Assembly: GCA_024640245.1 (NCBI GenBank)
Contig: JAHEFH010000005.1
Coordinates: forward strand, 14,384 to 49,674
From: Paracoccaceae bacterium
GTDB taxonomy: Bacteria; Pseudomonadota; Alphaproteobacteria; Rhodobacterales; Rhodobacteraceae
Reading direction: 5' to 3'
Length of the DNA: 35,291 nucleotides
Shown: piece by piece, positions 27,152 to 35,291 of the stretch
How positions within the stretch are numbered: the first letter of the stretch is position 1
How the letters are laid out: each line of letters begins with the position of its first letter
Notes under the pieces: model-generated
Database searches by the model: none
What the model saw: only the letters and a program-made list of their open reading frames with translations
Told to the model about the DNA's origin: nothing
Made by a program: the position numbers and the translations under genes

Positions 27152-27850
27152 ATGACCGAGAATACCGCCCCCGTCATTCTGGTTGTCGAAGACGAGCCGG
27201 CGCAGCTGGAACTCCTGAGCTATAATCTGTCCAAAGAGGGCTACAGCGTCGTGCGCGCTGAGGACGGGGAGTCGGCGATGCTGTTGGCCGACGAGGTCGA
27301 GCCGGACCTGATCCTGCTGGACTGGATGCTGCCGAACATCTCCGGTATCGAGGTTTGCCGCCAGTTGAAGCGGCAGAAACGCACCGCTTCGACGCCGGTA
27401 CTGATGTTGACGGCACGCGGTGAGGAAGAGGACCGTATCCGCGGTCTGGACACGGGCGCTGACGACTATGTCGTAAAACCCTATTCGATCAAGGAACTGC
27501 TGGCGCGGGTGCGCTCCATGCTGCGCCGGACCCGGCCGGGCAGCGTCGGGCAGACGCTGGAGTACCGTGAAATCGTGCTCGACCCAGTGCAACACAAGGT
27601 CACCCGGGGCGGGCAGTCCATCAAGCTGGGGCCGACGGAGTTCCGTCTGCTGGTCACTTTGCTGGAAATGCCGGGGCGGGTCTGGAGCCGCGACCAGTTA
27701 CTGGACAGGGTCTGGGGCCGGACGGCGGACGTGGATTTGCGGACGGTGGACGTGCATGTCGGGCGGCTGCGCAAGGCGTTGCGGGAATACGATGACCGCG
27801 ATCCGATCCGCACCGTGCGCGGCTTCGGTTATGCGCTGGATCAGGACTAG
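27152..27850 (+). CDS. phoB: Phosphate regulon response regulator PhoB
   Basis: 232 aa; ILVVEDEPAQLELLSYNLSKEGY, DLILLDWMLPNISGIEVCRQLK, C-terminal winged helix. Confidence 0.98.
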   Translation: MTENTAPVILVVEDEPAQLELLSYNLSKEGYSVVRAEDGESAMLLADEVEPDLILLDWMLPNISGIEVCRQLKRQKRTASTPVLMLTARGEEEDRIRGLDTGADDYVVKPYSIKELLARVRSMLRRTRPGSVGQTLEYREIVLDPVQHKVTRGGQSIKLGPTEFRLLVTLLEMPGRVWSRDQLLDRVWGRTADVDLRTVDVHVGRLRKALREYDDRDPIRTVRGFGYALDQD

Positions 27851-27864
27851 CGACCGGCCGCGCC

Positions 27865-28089
27865 CTACCAGTGGGGCGGAACCTCGTCACCGAACACATG
27901 ACCGCCGGTGCCGGCCGCCTCTTGCTCGCGGGCACGGTCGAGAAGCTGGTTCAGCCTTTTTTCCATCCTGTCAAGCCGCAAGGCCTGTTCCGCTACGATA
28001 TCGGATAGTTCCTCGTTCGATCTGGTCAGATGGGCCAACTGGATTTCCAGTTCGTCTATCCGGTAATCCTGTTTGTCATCTGGTTTCAT
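27865..28089 (-). CDS. slyX: SlyX family protein
   Basis: MKPDDKQDYRIDELEIQLAHLTRSNEELSDIVAEQALRLDRMEKRLNQLLDR...PPHW; coiled coil with SlyX-type C-terminus. Confidence 0.85.
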   Translation of the reverse strand: MKPDDKQDYRIDELEIQLAHLTRSNEELSDIVAEQALRLDRMEKRLNQLLDRAREQEAAGTGGHVFGDEVPPHW

Positions 28090-28257
28090 GATCCTGTGCC
28101 TTCCGAATTGAACGCCAATAGTTGTAGGGCCCTTGCTCGCAGTCATTTAGGGCGTTGGTCTGATCACTGCAAGCGGCCCCGTGTCGCTTGCCCATGGGAT
28201 TGTGATACGTTAGACGGTTGCCAAACGGCACAGCCGCACGAAAAGGATGCCTGAACG

Positions 28258-29772
28258 ATGGCAAAAGACAAGAAAAACAAGGTTCACAGACCCAAGGCGA
28301 TAACACCCAAAGGGTTTCGCGACTATTTCGGATCAGAGGTGACCGAACGCGCTGAAATGCTGCGCGCGATCACGGATGTCTATCATCGTTATGGCTTCGA
28401 TCCTTTGGAAACTTCGGCTGTTGAAACCGTCGAGGCGCTCGGCAAGTACCTGCCTGATGTGGACCGCCCGAACGAGGGCGTTTTTGCCTGGCAGGAAGAG
28501 GACAGCGACTGGCTGGCTTTGCGCTATGATTTGACCGCGCCGCTCGCCCGTGTCTACGCCCAGTTCCGCAATGACCTGCCGACGCCCTACCGCCGCTATG
28601 CGATGGGACCGGTCTGGCGCAATGAAAAGCCGGGGCCGGGACGGTATCGGCAGTTCTATCAGTGCGATGCTGATACGGTAGGATCGGGTTCCGTTGCGGC
28701 GGATGCCGAGATCTGCTCCATGCTGTCCGATACGCTGGAGGCCGTGGGCATTCCGCGCGGCGACTATTTGGTGCGCGTCAATAACCGCAAGGTTCTGAAC
28801 GGGGTGATGCAGGTGGCGGGCGTTCTGGATCCGTCCGATCCCGATAAGTTCCATTCCGAACGCGGCATCGTTCTGCGCGCAATAGACAAGCTCGACCGAC
28901 TGGGGCTGGACGGCGTGCGTGCGCTTCTGGGCGAAGGCCGCGAGGATGCATCGGGCGACTTTACCAAGGGCGCGGGCCTTGGTACGGAGCAGGCAGAGGT
29001 CGTCATGGGCTTTATGCAGGCAAAGCGCGACAGCAAGGCTGCGACGGTTGCGCGGCTGGCCGAACTGGTAAAAGGGTCGGACATCGGAACGAAAGGCGTG
29101 CAGGAACTGGAAACCATTGCAGAATTGATGGGCGCACAGGGCTATGGGCCTGACAGGATCGAAATCGACCCCAGCGTTGTGCGCGGTCTGGGCTATTACA
29201 CCGGTCCGGTCTACGAGGCCGAACTGACCTTTCAAATCTTCGACGACAAAGGCCGTCCCCGCAATTTCGGATCGGTCGCCGGCGGCGGACGCTATGACGA
29301 TCTGGTCAAGCGCTTCACGGGTCAGGAAGTGCCCGCCACGGGCGTGTCCGTTGGCGTAGACCGCCTGTTGGCGGCCTTGAGGGAAAAGGGTCGCATCCAT
29401 TCGGTGTCCAAGGGCCCTGTGGTCGTAACCGTCATGGATCGTGACCGCATGGGCGATTATCAGGCCATGGTCGCGGACCTGCGTAACGCAGGCATTCGGG
29501 CCGAAGTCTATCTCGGCAACCCTAAGAACTTCGGCAACCAGTTGAAATATGCCGACCAGCGCGACAGCCCGGTCGCGGTGATCGAAGGTGGCGACGAGCA
29601 GGCGCGGGGCGTGGTCCAGATCAAGGATCTGGCGCTGGGCGCGCGGCTTGCTGCGGAAATCGAGACAACCGAAGAATGGAAAGCCCAACCTGCGCAAATG
29701 GAAATCGCGCGCGGCGATCTGGTCGCGGAAGTGCGCAAGATGATCGCGCGCGCTGAAAAGGGACAGGCTTGA
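28258..29772 (+). CDS. hisS: Histidine--tRNA ligase
   Basis: 504 aa; [66 protein letters not shown]. Confidence 0.98.
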   Translation: MAKDKKNKVHRPKAITPKGFRDYFGSEVTERAEMLRAITDVYHRYGFDPLETSAVETVEALGKYLPDVDRPNEGVFAWQEEDSDWLALRYDLTAPLARVYAQFRNDLPTPYRRYAMGPVWRNEKPGPGRYRQFYQCDADTVGSGSVAADAEICSMLSDTLEAVGIPRGDYLVRVNNRKVLNGVMQVAGVLDPSDPDKFHSERGIVLRAIDKLDRLGLDGVRALLGEGREDASGDFTKGAGLGTEQAEVVMGFMQAKRDSKAATVARLAELVKGSDIGTKGVQELETIAELMGAQGYGPDRIEIDPSVVRGLGYYTGPVYEAELTFQIFDDKGRPRNFGSVAGGGRYDDLVKRFTGQEVPATGVSVGVDRLLAALREKGRIHSVSKGPVVVTVMDRDRMGDYQAMVADLRNAGIRAEVYLGNPKNFGNQLKYADQRDSPVAVIEGGDEQARGVVQIKDLALGARLAAEIETTEEWKAQPAQMEIARGDLVAEVRKMIARAEKGQA

Positions 29773-30896
29773 TGTCGAACGGGCTGCGCGCGGAAATCAA
29801 GGCGGTCGCGGCGCGGTTGCAGCAGGCGTTCGAGGACGCAGGTGCTGTCATGCGCGAGCCGGACAGCCTGCAGCCGGCGGAGGTTCTGCTGGACCTCTAC
29901 GGCGAGGATATCCGCGCGCGCGCCTACATCACCCACGACCCCGTTCTGGGCGAACAGATGCTTCGGCCCGATTTCACGGTGCCGATTGTCCAGATGCACA
30001 TGGCCGAGGGCGCAGAACCGGCGCGGTATACCTATAACGGGTCCGTATGGCGCAAGCAGCTTGCGGGCAGCGCGCGCGGACCGGAAAACACGCAAGTCGG
30101 TTTCGAGTTGTTCGACCGCACGAATCCGGCGGCGGCGGATGCCGAGGTTTTTTCCCTGTTCAACGGCTTGCTGGATGAATGGCGCGGTTTTGGCGCCATT
30201 GCCGTGGCCACGGGCGACATCGGCATATTGCAGGCCGCCGTGCGCGGGCTGAAAACAACCGATCGTCGCAAGGCCGCTCTTTTGCGCCACCTCTGGCGTC
30301 CAGCGCGGTTTCGGCAGTTGCTGGACCGTTTCGGCGGTCGCGCACCGGTCCCCGAAGGCCGCGAGGCGCTGGTCGCCGCAGCCGCCCAGACCTCTTCCGA
30401 GACCCTGGTCCGCGAAGCGGGGCCACTTGTGGGTTTGCGCACCGTGGAAGAAATCGCGGCTCGGATCGTCGATCTTGCGGAAGACCTTGCCGAGCCGCCG
30501 ATTTCGGCTGGCGAATATGAAATGCTGGGGCAAATCCTGTCGCTGAAGTCGGGCTCTGTCGCGGCGCTGGACAGCCTGCGCACTCTTCAATCGGAAATGC
30601 CGGTTCTAAAGGCGGCGGTCGACCGGATGGCGACGCGGCTCGATGCGCTGTCAGCCAAGGGTATCGACGTCGAGAACCTGCCGTTCGAGGGCAAATTCGG
30701 GTTGACCGCCATGGAGTATTATGACGGCTTTGTCTTCGGTTTCTATGCCGAGGGTCGCCCCGATCTGCCGACGCTGGCCAGCGGGGGGCGCTATGATGCG
30801 CTGACGCGGGTACTGGGGCAGGGCAGGTCGATACCGGCTGTCGGGGGCGTGTTTCATCCAGAGGCGCTGGTGGCGCTGTCCGGGGGTGTGGAATGA
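29772..30896 (+). CDS. hisZ: ATP phosphoribosyltransferase regulatory subunit
   Basis: HisS-like fold (LRPDFTVPIVQMH, SGGRYDALTRVLGQG) between hisS and short-form hisG; 1-bp overlap with the hisS stop. Confidence 0.93.
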   Translation: MSNGLRAEIKAVAARLQQAFEDAGAVMREPDSLQPAEVLLDLYGEDIRARAYITHDPVLGEQMLRPDFTVPIVQMHMAEGAEPARYTYNGSVWRKQLAGSARGPENTQVGFELFDRTNPAAADAEVFSLFNGLLDEWRGFGAIAVATGDIGILQAAVRGLKTTDRRKAALLRHLWRPARFRQLLDRFGGRAPVPEGREALVAAAAQTSSETLVREAGPLVGLRTVEEIAARIVDLAEDLAEPPISAGEYEMLGQILSLKSGSVAALDSLRTLQSEMPVLKAAVDRMATRLDALSAKGIDVENLPFEGKFGLTAMEYYDGFVFGFYAEGRPDLPTLASGGRYDALTRVLGQGRSIPAVGGVFHPEALVALSGGVE

Positions 30897-31606
30897 GCGC
30901 GTTGAAACTGGGTGTTCCGTCCAAGGGGCGGCTGCAAACACTGACCATTGACTGGTTCGCGGGCCGAGGTATCGAACTGGCGCGATCCGGGTCCGAACGC
31001 GAATACGCGGGCCATGTTGTCGGCATGAACGATATTGAACTGGTGCTGCTCTCCGCTGGCGAGATACCCAAGGAGCTGGCCGCCGGCCGCATCCATCTGG
31101 GCGTAACCGGCATCGACCTGATCCACGAGAAGATCCCGCTGTGGCAGACGCGCCTGACCGAGGTCGAGCGCATGGGCTTTGGCTTTGCCGATCTGGTGCT
31201 GGCGGTGCCGAACGCCTGGATCGACGTGACCTGTATCGAGGATCTGGACGCGGTCGCCGCGAGGTTCCGCGCCGAGCATGGCTTCCGCTTGCGGATTGCC
31301 ACGAAATACCACAATCTGGTACGGGGATTCCTGCGTGAAAAAGGCGTGGCCGACTATCAGCTTGTCGATAGTCAGGGCGCGACGGAGGGCACCGTGAAGA
31401 ACCTGACGGCAGAGGCCATTGCGGATATTACTTCCACCGGCGAGACGCTGGTGGCGAACCACTTGCGCATCCTGTCGGACGGTCTGATCCTGAAATCGCA
31501 AGCCACTGTTTATGCTTCGAAAACTGCCAAGTGGAGCGCGAAATCGAAGGCTGCCTATGCCGCTCTTGCGGCCAAGGCGGTCTGGCCGGAAGGGGTCCAT
31601 AAATGA
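30893..31606 (+). CDS. hisG: ATP phosphoribosyltransferase catalytic subunit (short form)
   Basis: 237 aa; LGVPSKGRLQTLTIDWFAGRGIEL, LRIATKYHNLVRGFL; ATGA overlap with hisZ. Confidence 0.96.
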   Translation: MSALKLGVPSKGRLQTLTIDWFAGRGIELARSGSEREYAGHVVGMNDIELVLLSAGEIPKELAAGRIHLGVTGIDLIHEKIPLWQTRLTEVERMGFGFADLVLAVPNAWIDVTCIEDLDAVAARFRAEHGFRLRIATKYHNLVRGFLREKGVADYQLVDSQGATEGTVKNLTAEAIADITSTGETLVANHLRILSDGLILKSQATVYASKTAKWSAKSKAAYAALAAKAVWPEGVHK

Positions 31607-32451
31607 CGCTCCTGACAGTGGAAACCATCGCTGATCTGCGAAGGAAAGTCGCTGAATGGAAAGCTGCGGGCCTGACCGTCGGACTGGTTCCGACGATGGG
31701 TGCGCTGCACGAGGGCCACCTGTCGCTGATCACCCGGATGCTGGGACATGCGGACCGTGTAATCACGACGATTTTCGTCAATCCGACGCAGTTCGGCGCG
31801 GGCGAGGATCTGGACGCCTATCCGCGCACCCGCGAAGCCGATACGGCCATGATCGCGGAAACCGGTGGGCATCTGCTGTTCGCACCGCCCGTAAGTGAAA
31901 TCTACCCCGAAGGGTTTGCGACGCGGGTCGAGGTCGACGGGCTGACCGATGTGCTATGCGGACAGTCCCGGCCGGGGCATTTCGACGGGGTGACGCAAGT
32001 CGTCGCCAAGCTGCTGAACATGGCGCAGGCGGATTTCGCGATCTTCGGCGAGAAGGATTGGCAGCAGCTTGCCGTGATCCGACGGATGGCTAAAGATCTT
32101 GATATTCCAACGGAAATCAAGGGCGGGCCGATTATTCGGGACGAACTCGGGTTGGCGCTGTCATCGCGAAACGCCTATCTGAACGAGGCGGAGCTGGCGA
32201 TTGCGCGTCAGTTGAACGTGGTATTGCGCAAGGCGGCTTACGACATCGCGGCGGGCGGCTTCGCGCCGGATACCTGCGCGGCGGCGGCAGAGAAGCTGCT
32301 GGAAATCGGGTTCCGCGAGGTGGACTATGTCGAATGTCGAGACGCGGCCAGTCTGGTGCCGGTCGAACGCGTCGGCGAGGCCCCCGCGCGGATTTTCGGG
32401 GCGGCGCATATCGGGCGGGCAAGGCTGATCGACAACCACGCAGTCAACTGA
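31603..32451 (+). CDS. panC: Pantoate--beta-alanine ligase
   Basis: 282 aa; VGLVPTMGALHEGHLSLI, TIFVNPTQFGAGEDLDAYPR, FGEKDWQQLAVIRRM; ATGA overlap with hisG. Confidence 0.98.
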   Translation: MTLLTVETIADLRRKVAEWKAAGLTVGLVPTMGALHEGHLSLITRMLGHADRVITTIFVNPTQFGAGEDLDAYPRTREADTAMIAETGGHLLFAPPVSEIYPEGFATRVEVDGLTDVLCGQSRPGHFDGVTQVVAKLLNMAQADFAIFGEKDWQQLAVIRRMAKDLDIPTEIKGGPIIRDELGLALSSRNAYLNEAELAIARQLNVVLRKAAYDIAAGGFAPDTCAAAAEKLLEIGFREVDYVECRDAASLVPVERVGEAPARIFGAAHIGRARLIDNHAVN

Positions 32452-32464
32452 AAACGCCTCAAAA

Positions 32465-32508
32465 GGGGCGTATGATTTGTGTATGACATGCGTGCACAGG
32501 GCGTATGA
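32465..32508 (-). repeat. 44-bp array of four 11-bp units, copy B
   Basis: Minus strand TCATACGCCCT/GTGCACGCATG/TCATACACAAA/TCATACGCCCC, same register as copy A. Confidence 0.85.
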
Positions 32509-32541
32509 CAGTTGTCGGACCCGTCCGGCTTCGGATCAGGA

Positions 32542-32976
32542 TCAGCGCAAGCCCAGAATATTCAGTGCATCGGCCAGATCGGCGGGCAGGGGCGTGTCGT
32601 CGGCGCGCGATTTAGGCAGGTCGGCCGGAGCGTCGGCGGCGGCCAGATAGCGCCAGCCCTGAAACGGGCGGCGCAGGGCGCATGTCGTGCGCACTAGCTC
32701 GGGCTCCATGACGATACCGCAGCGGCGGATACCGTCGGCGCCGATGACCTCTTCCAGTCGCAGGACGCGCTGGCGCACCTGCACAGAGCCTTTTATCACC
32801 CAGTAGAGCGAGCCGCCGTTGAGCAGTTCTTCGGCGCGTTTCGGCCACATGCGGGTGACATGCATCGGCTGGTTTTCCGGATCGGCGGCGATGCGCGCCG
32901 CCTGCCAGTCCGCCAGATCGTCGATGCTGTCTGTACCGACGCTGAGTTTTATCAAGTTGATGTATTTTTGTCCCAT
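32542..32976 (-). CDS. DUF1489-like family protein
   Basis: MGQKYINLIKLSVGTDSIDDLADWQ...HVTRMWPKRAEELLNGGSLYWVIKG. Start set at 32976. Confidence 0.8.
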   Translation of the reverse strand: MGQKYINLIKLSVGTDSIDDLADWQAARIAADPENQPMHVTRMWPKRAEELLNGGSLYWVIKGSVQVRQRVLRLEEVIGADGIRRCGIVMEPELVRTTCALRRPFQGWRYLAAADAPADLPKSRADDTPLPADLADALNILGLR

Positions 32977-33090
32977 CGCGACTCTAGATGTAGGGGTTTT
33001 TATAGGATTGTCCAAGCCTCTTTTGATTGACCAGCGAAACGGAAACCCGTAGTCTGAACGCTCTTTTCAAGCCAACGAGGTAGTCCCCAT

Positions 33091-35291
33091 ATGAGCCGTT
33101 TCGCCGCCCCCATAGCCGAGCAGATTTGGGATATGAAATACCGTCTGAAAGACGAGGGCGGGAAGCCGGTGGACGAAACGGTCGAGGATAGCTGGCGTCG
33201 CGTCGCGCGCGATCTGGCATCGGTCGAAAAGAAGCCAAAGGATTGGGAAGACAGGTTTTATTCGGCACTGGAGGATTTCAAATTCCTGCCGGCGGGCCGC
33301 ATTCTAGCGGGTGCCGGAACCGGCCGGTCCGTCACGCTGTTCAACTGTTTTGTCATGGGGACGATCCCTGACAGCATGGGCGGCATCTTCGACATGCTGA
33401 AAGAGGCGGCGCTGACCATGCAGCAGGGTGGCGGCATCGGCTATGATTTCTCGACGATCCGTCCCAAGGGCTCTGCGGTCAAGGGCGTGTCGGCGGATGC
33501 GTCCGGCCCGCTGTCCTTCATGGATGTCTGGGACGCGATGTGCCGCACTATCATGTCCGCCGGATCGCGGCGCGGCGCCATGATGGCGACCATGCGTTGC
33601 GACCACCCCGATATCGAGAGCTTCATTGTCGCCAAACAGGATTCGGCGCGGCTGCGTATGTTCAACCTGTCGGTGCTGGTGACCGACGATTTCATGGCGG
33701 CGGTCAAGGCAAACGCGGGCTGGGACCTGAAATTCGACGGCAAGGTCTACAAGACCGTCGAGGCGCTGGACCTGTGGAACCGGATCATGCAGGCGACCTT
33801 CGATTTCGCCGAACCGGGCGTGATTTTCATCGACCGGATCAACCAGAAGAACAACCTGTACTATACAGAGTCGATTGCGGCCACGAACCCCTGCGGCGAG
33901 CAGCCGCTTCCGCCTTACGGCGCCTGTTTGCTGGGCTCTATCAACCTGTCGCGGTTGGTCAGCGATCCGTTCGGCAAGGCCGCCAAGCTGGACGGCGCGG
34001 CGCTGGACGCCTTGGTGCGCACCGCGGTCCGTATGATGGACAACGTGGTCGATGCGTCCCGCTTTCCGCTGGAGCAGCAAAGGCTGGAAGCGCAGAACAA
34101 GCGCCGGATCGGGTTGGGTGTCACCGGGCTGGCCGATGCTCTGCTGATGATCGGACTGCGCTATGGCTCGGAAGAGGCTGCGGCGCAGACCGAAGTCTGG
34201 ATGAAGGCGATTGCGCGGGCCGCTTATCTGGCCAGTGCCGATCTGGCCGCTGAAAAGGGTGCGTTTCCACTGTACGACCGCGAAAAATATCTCGCTGGTG
34301 AAACCATGACGGAAATGGACGACGACGTGCGCGCCGCGATTGCCGAAAAGGGCATCCGCAACGCGCTACTGACCTCGATCGCGCCGACGGGCACCATCAG
34401 CCTCTATGCCGGCAACGTTTCCAGCGGCATCGAGCCGGTATTCGCCTACAGTTACACCCGCAAGGTGCTGCAAAAGGACGGATCGCGGACCGAGGAAGAG
34501 GTCGTCGATTACGCCGTCGATTTGTGGCGCAAGAAATTCGGCGAGGGCGAGTTGCCGGATTACTTCGTTAACGCGCAGACTTTGGCTCCGCTGGATCATG
34601 TGCGCATGCAAGCGGCGGCGCAGACATGGATCGACAGCTCGATTTCCAAAACGATCAACTGCCCCGAGGATATCTCCTTCGAGGATTTCAAGTCGGTCTA
34701 CATGGCGGCCTGGGATCAGGGCTGCAAGGGCTGCACCACCTATCGCCCGAACGATGTAACCGGATCTGTTCTGAGCGTGTCCGAGAAAGAGGACAAGGCC
34801 CCCGATATCGATACCGGTGCCGAAGTGGTCTATCTGGCCGCGCCGCTGGACCGTCCGCAGGCGCTGGAGGGCAATACCTACAAGATCAAGTGGCCAGAGA
34901 GCGAACACGCGATCTATATCACCATCAACGACGTGATCCAGAACGGCACGCGCCGCCCGTTCGAGGTGTTCATCAACTCCAAGAACATGGAGCATTACGC
35001 CTGGACGCTGGCGCTGACGCGCATGATCTCGGCCGTGTTCCGGCGCGGCGGCGACGTGTCCTTCGTGGTCGAGGAGCTGAAAGCGGTGTTCGATCCGCGC
35101 GGCGGGGCCTGGGTTCAGGGGAAATATATCCCCTCGATCCTAGCGGCCATCGGCGGTGTCATCGAGCATCACATGGTCCAGATCGGATTTATCAAGGGCG
35201 AGGGCCAGCACCTGAAATCGGACCCGAAAGCCAAGGTGGCGGTGATGGGCGCAGGAGAGGGTCGCGGCAAGACCTGCCCGAGCTGCGGCAC
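33091..35291 (+). CDS. nrdJ: Adenosylcobalamin-dependent (class II) ribonucleoside-diphosphate reductase, 3' truncated by the window end
   Basis: FLPAGRILAGAGTGRSVTLFNCFVMG, ATNPCGEQPLPPYGACLLGSINL, TSIAPTGTISLYAGNVSSGIEPVF, DQGCKGCTTYRPN. Absent from the ORF track because it is truncated. Confidence 0.95.
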   Translation, partial: MSRFAAPIAEQIWDMKYRLKDEGGKPVDETVEDSWRRVARDLASVEKKPKDWEDRFYSALEDFKFLPAGRILAGAGTGRSVTLFNCFVMGTIPDSMGGIFDMLKEAALTMQQGGGIGYDFSTIRPKGSAVKGVSADASGPLSFMDVWDAMCRTIMSAGSRRGAMMATMRCDHPDIESFIVAKQDSARLRMFNLSVLVTDDFMAAVKANAGWDLKFDGKVYKTVEALDLWNRIMQATFDFAEPGVIFIDRINQKNNLYYTESIAATNPCGEQPLPPYGACLLGSINLSRLVSDPFGKAAKLDGAALDALVRTAVRMMDNVVDASRFPLEQQRLEAQNKRRIGLGVTGLADALLMIGLRYGSEEAAAQTEVWMKAIARAAYLASADLAAEKGAFPLYDREKYLAGETMTEMDDDVRAAIAEKGIRNALLTSIAPTGTISLYAGNVSSGIEPVFAYSYTRKVLQKDGSRTEEEVVDYAVDLWRKKFGEGELPDYFVNAQTLAPLDHVRMQAAAQTWIDSSISKTINCPEDISFEDFKSVYMAAWDQGCKGCTTYRPNDVTGSVLSVSEKEDKAPDIDTGAEVVYLAAPLDRPQALEGNTYKIKWPESEHAIYITINDVIQNGTRRPFEVFINSKNMEHYAWTLALTRMISAVFRRGGDVSFVVEELKAVFDPRGGAWVQGKYIPSILAAIGGVIEHHMVQIGFIKGEGQHLKSDPKAKVAVMGAGEGRGKTCPSCG

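Noticed and set aside
28333-29697. 454-aa minus-strand ORF opposite hisS
   Set aside because: Shadow ORF; hisS motifs are unambiguous.

Overview
The window looks like an alphaproteobacterial (Rhodobacteraceae-like) chromosome. It is mostly core genes: the rod-shape cluster mrdA(partial)-mreD-mreC-mreB (-), leuA (-), a uspA / Na+:alanine symporter pair (+), an SDR, a secreted MORN-repeat protein (-), nadE, a HemG-like flavodoxin, a TetR regulator with a small membrane protein (-), a BNR-repeat protein (-), an RraA-like protein, a secreted thermonuclease (-), gltX, a GGCT/ChaC-like protein (-), an M48 lipoprotein protease (-), the complete phoR-pstSCAB-phoU-phoB locus, slyX (-), a hisS-hisZ-hisG-panC run, a DUF1489-like protein (-), and the 5' part of nrdJ. 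I saw no CRISPR array, tRNA, rRNA or transposase. The best unexplained signals are non-coding. (1) A 44-bp array of four 11-bp units, TCATACGCCCT-GTGCACGCAnn-TCATACACnnn-TCATACGsCC, occurs twice, 15 kb apart: upstream of gltX and between the convergent ends of panC and the DUF1489-like gene. (2) A perfect FNR-type box is spaced like a class II promoter ahead of the HemG-like flavodoxin. (3) Two near-identical 16-bp palindromes sit in front of the TetR gene and the membrane-protein gene. (4) The leuA leader holds a short Leu-rich ORF with non-CTG leucine codons, and a separate terminator-like hairpin that may end a small RNA. (5) The MORN protein has 19 units of exactly 23 aa with an F/W two-unit alternation. 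All calls are by eye, with no database search.
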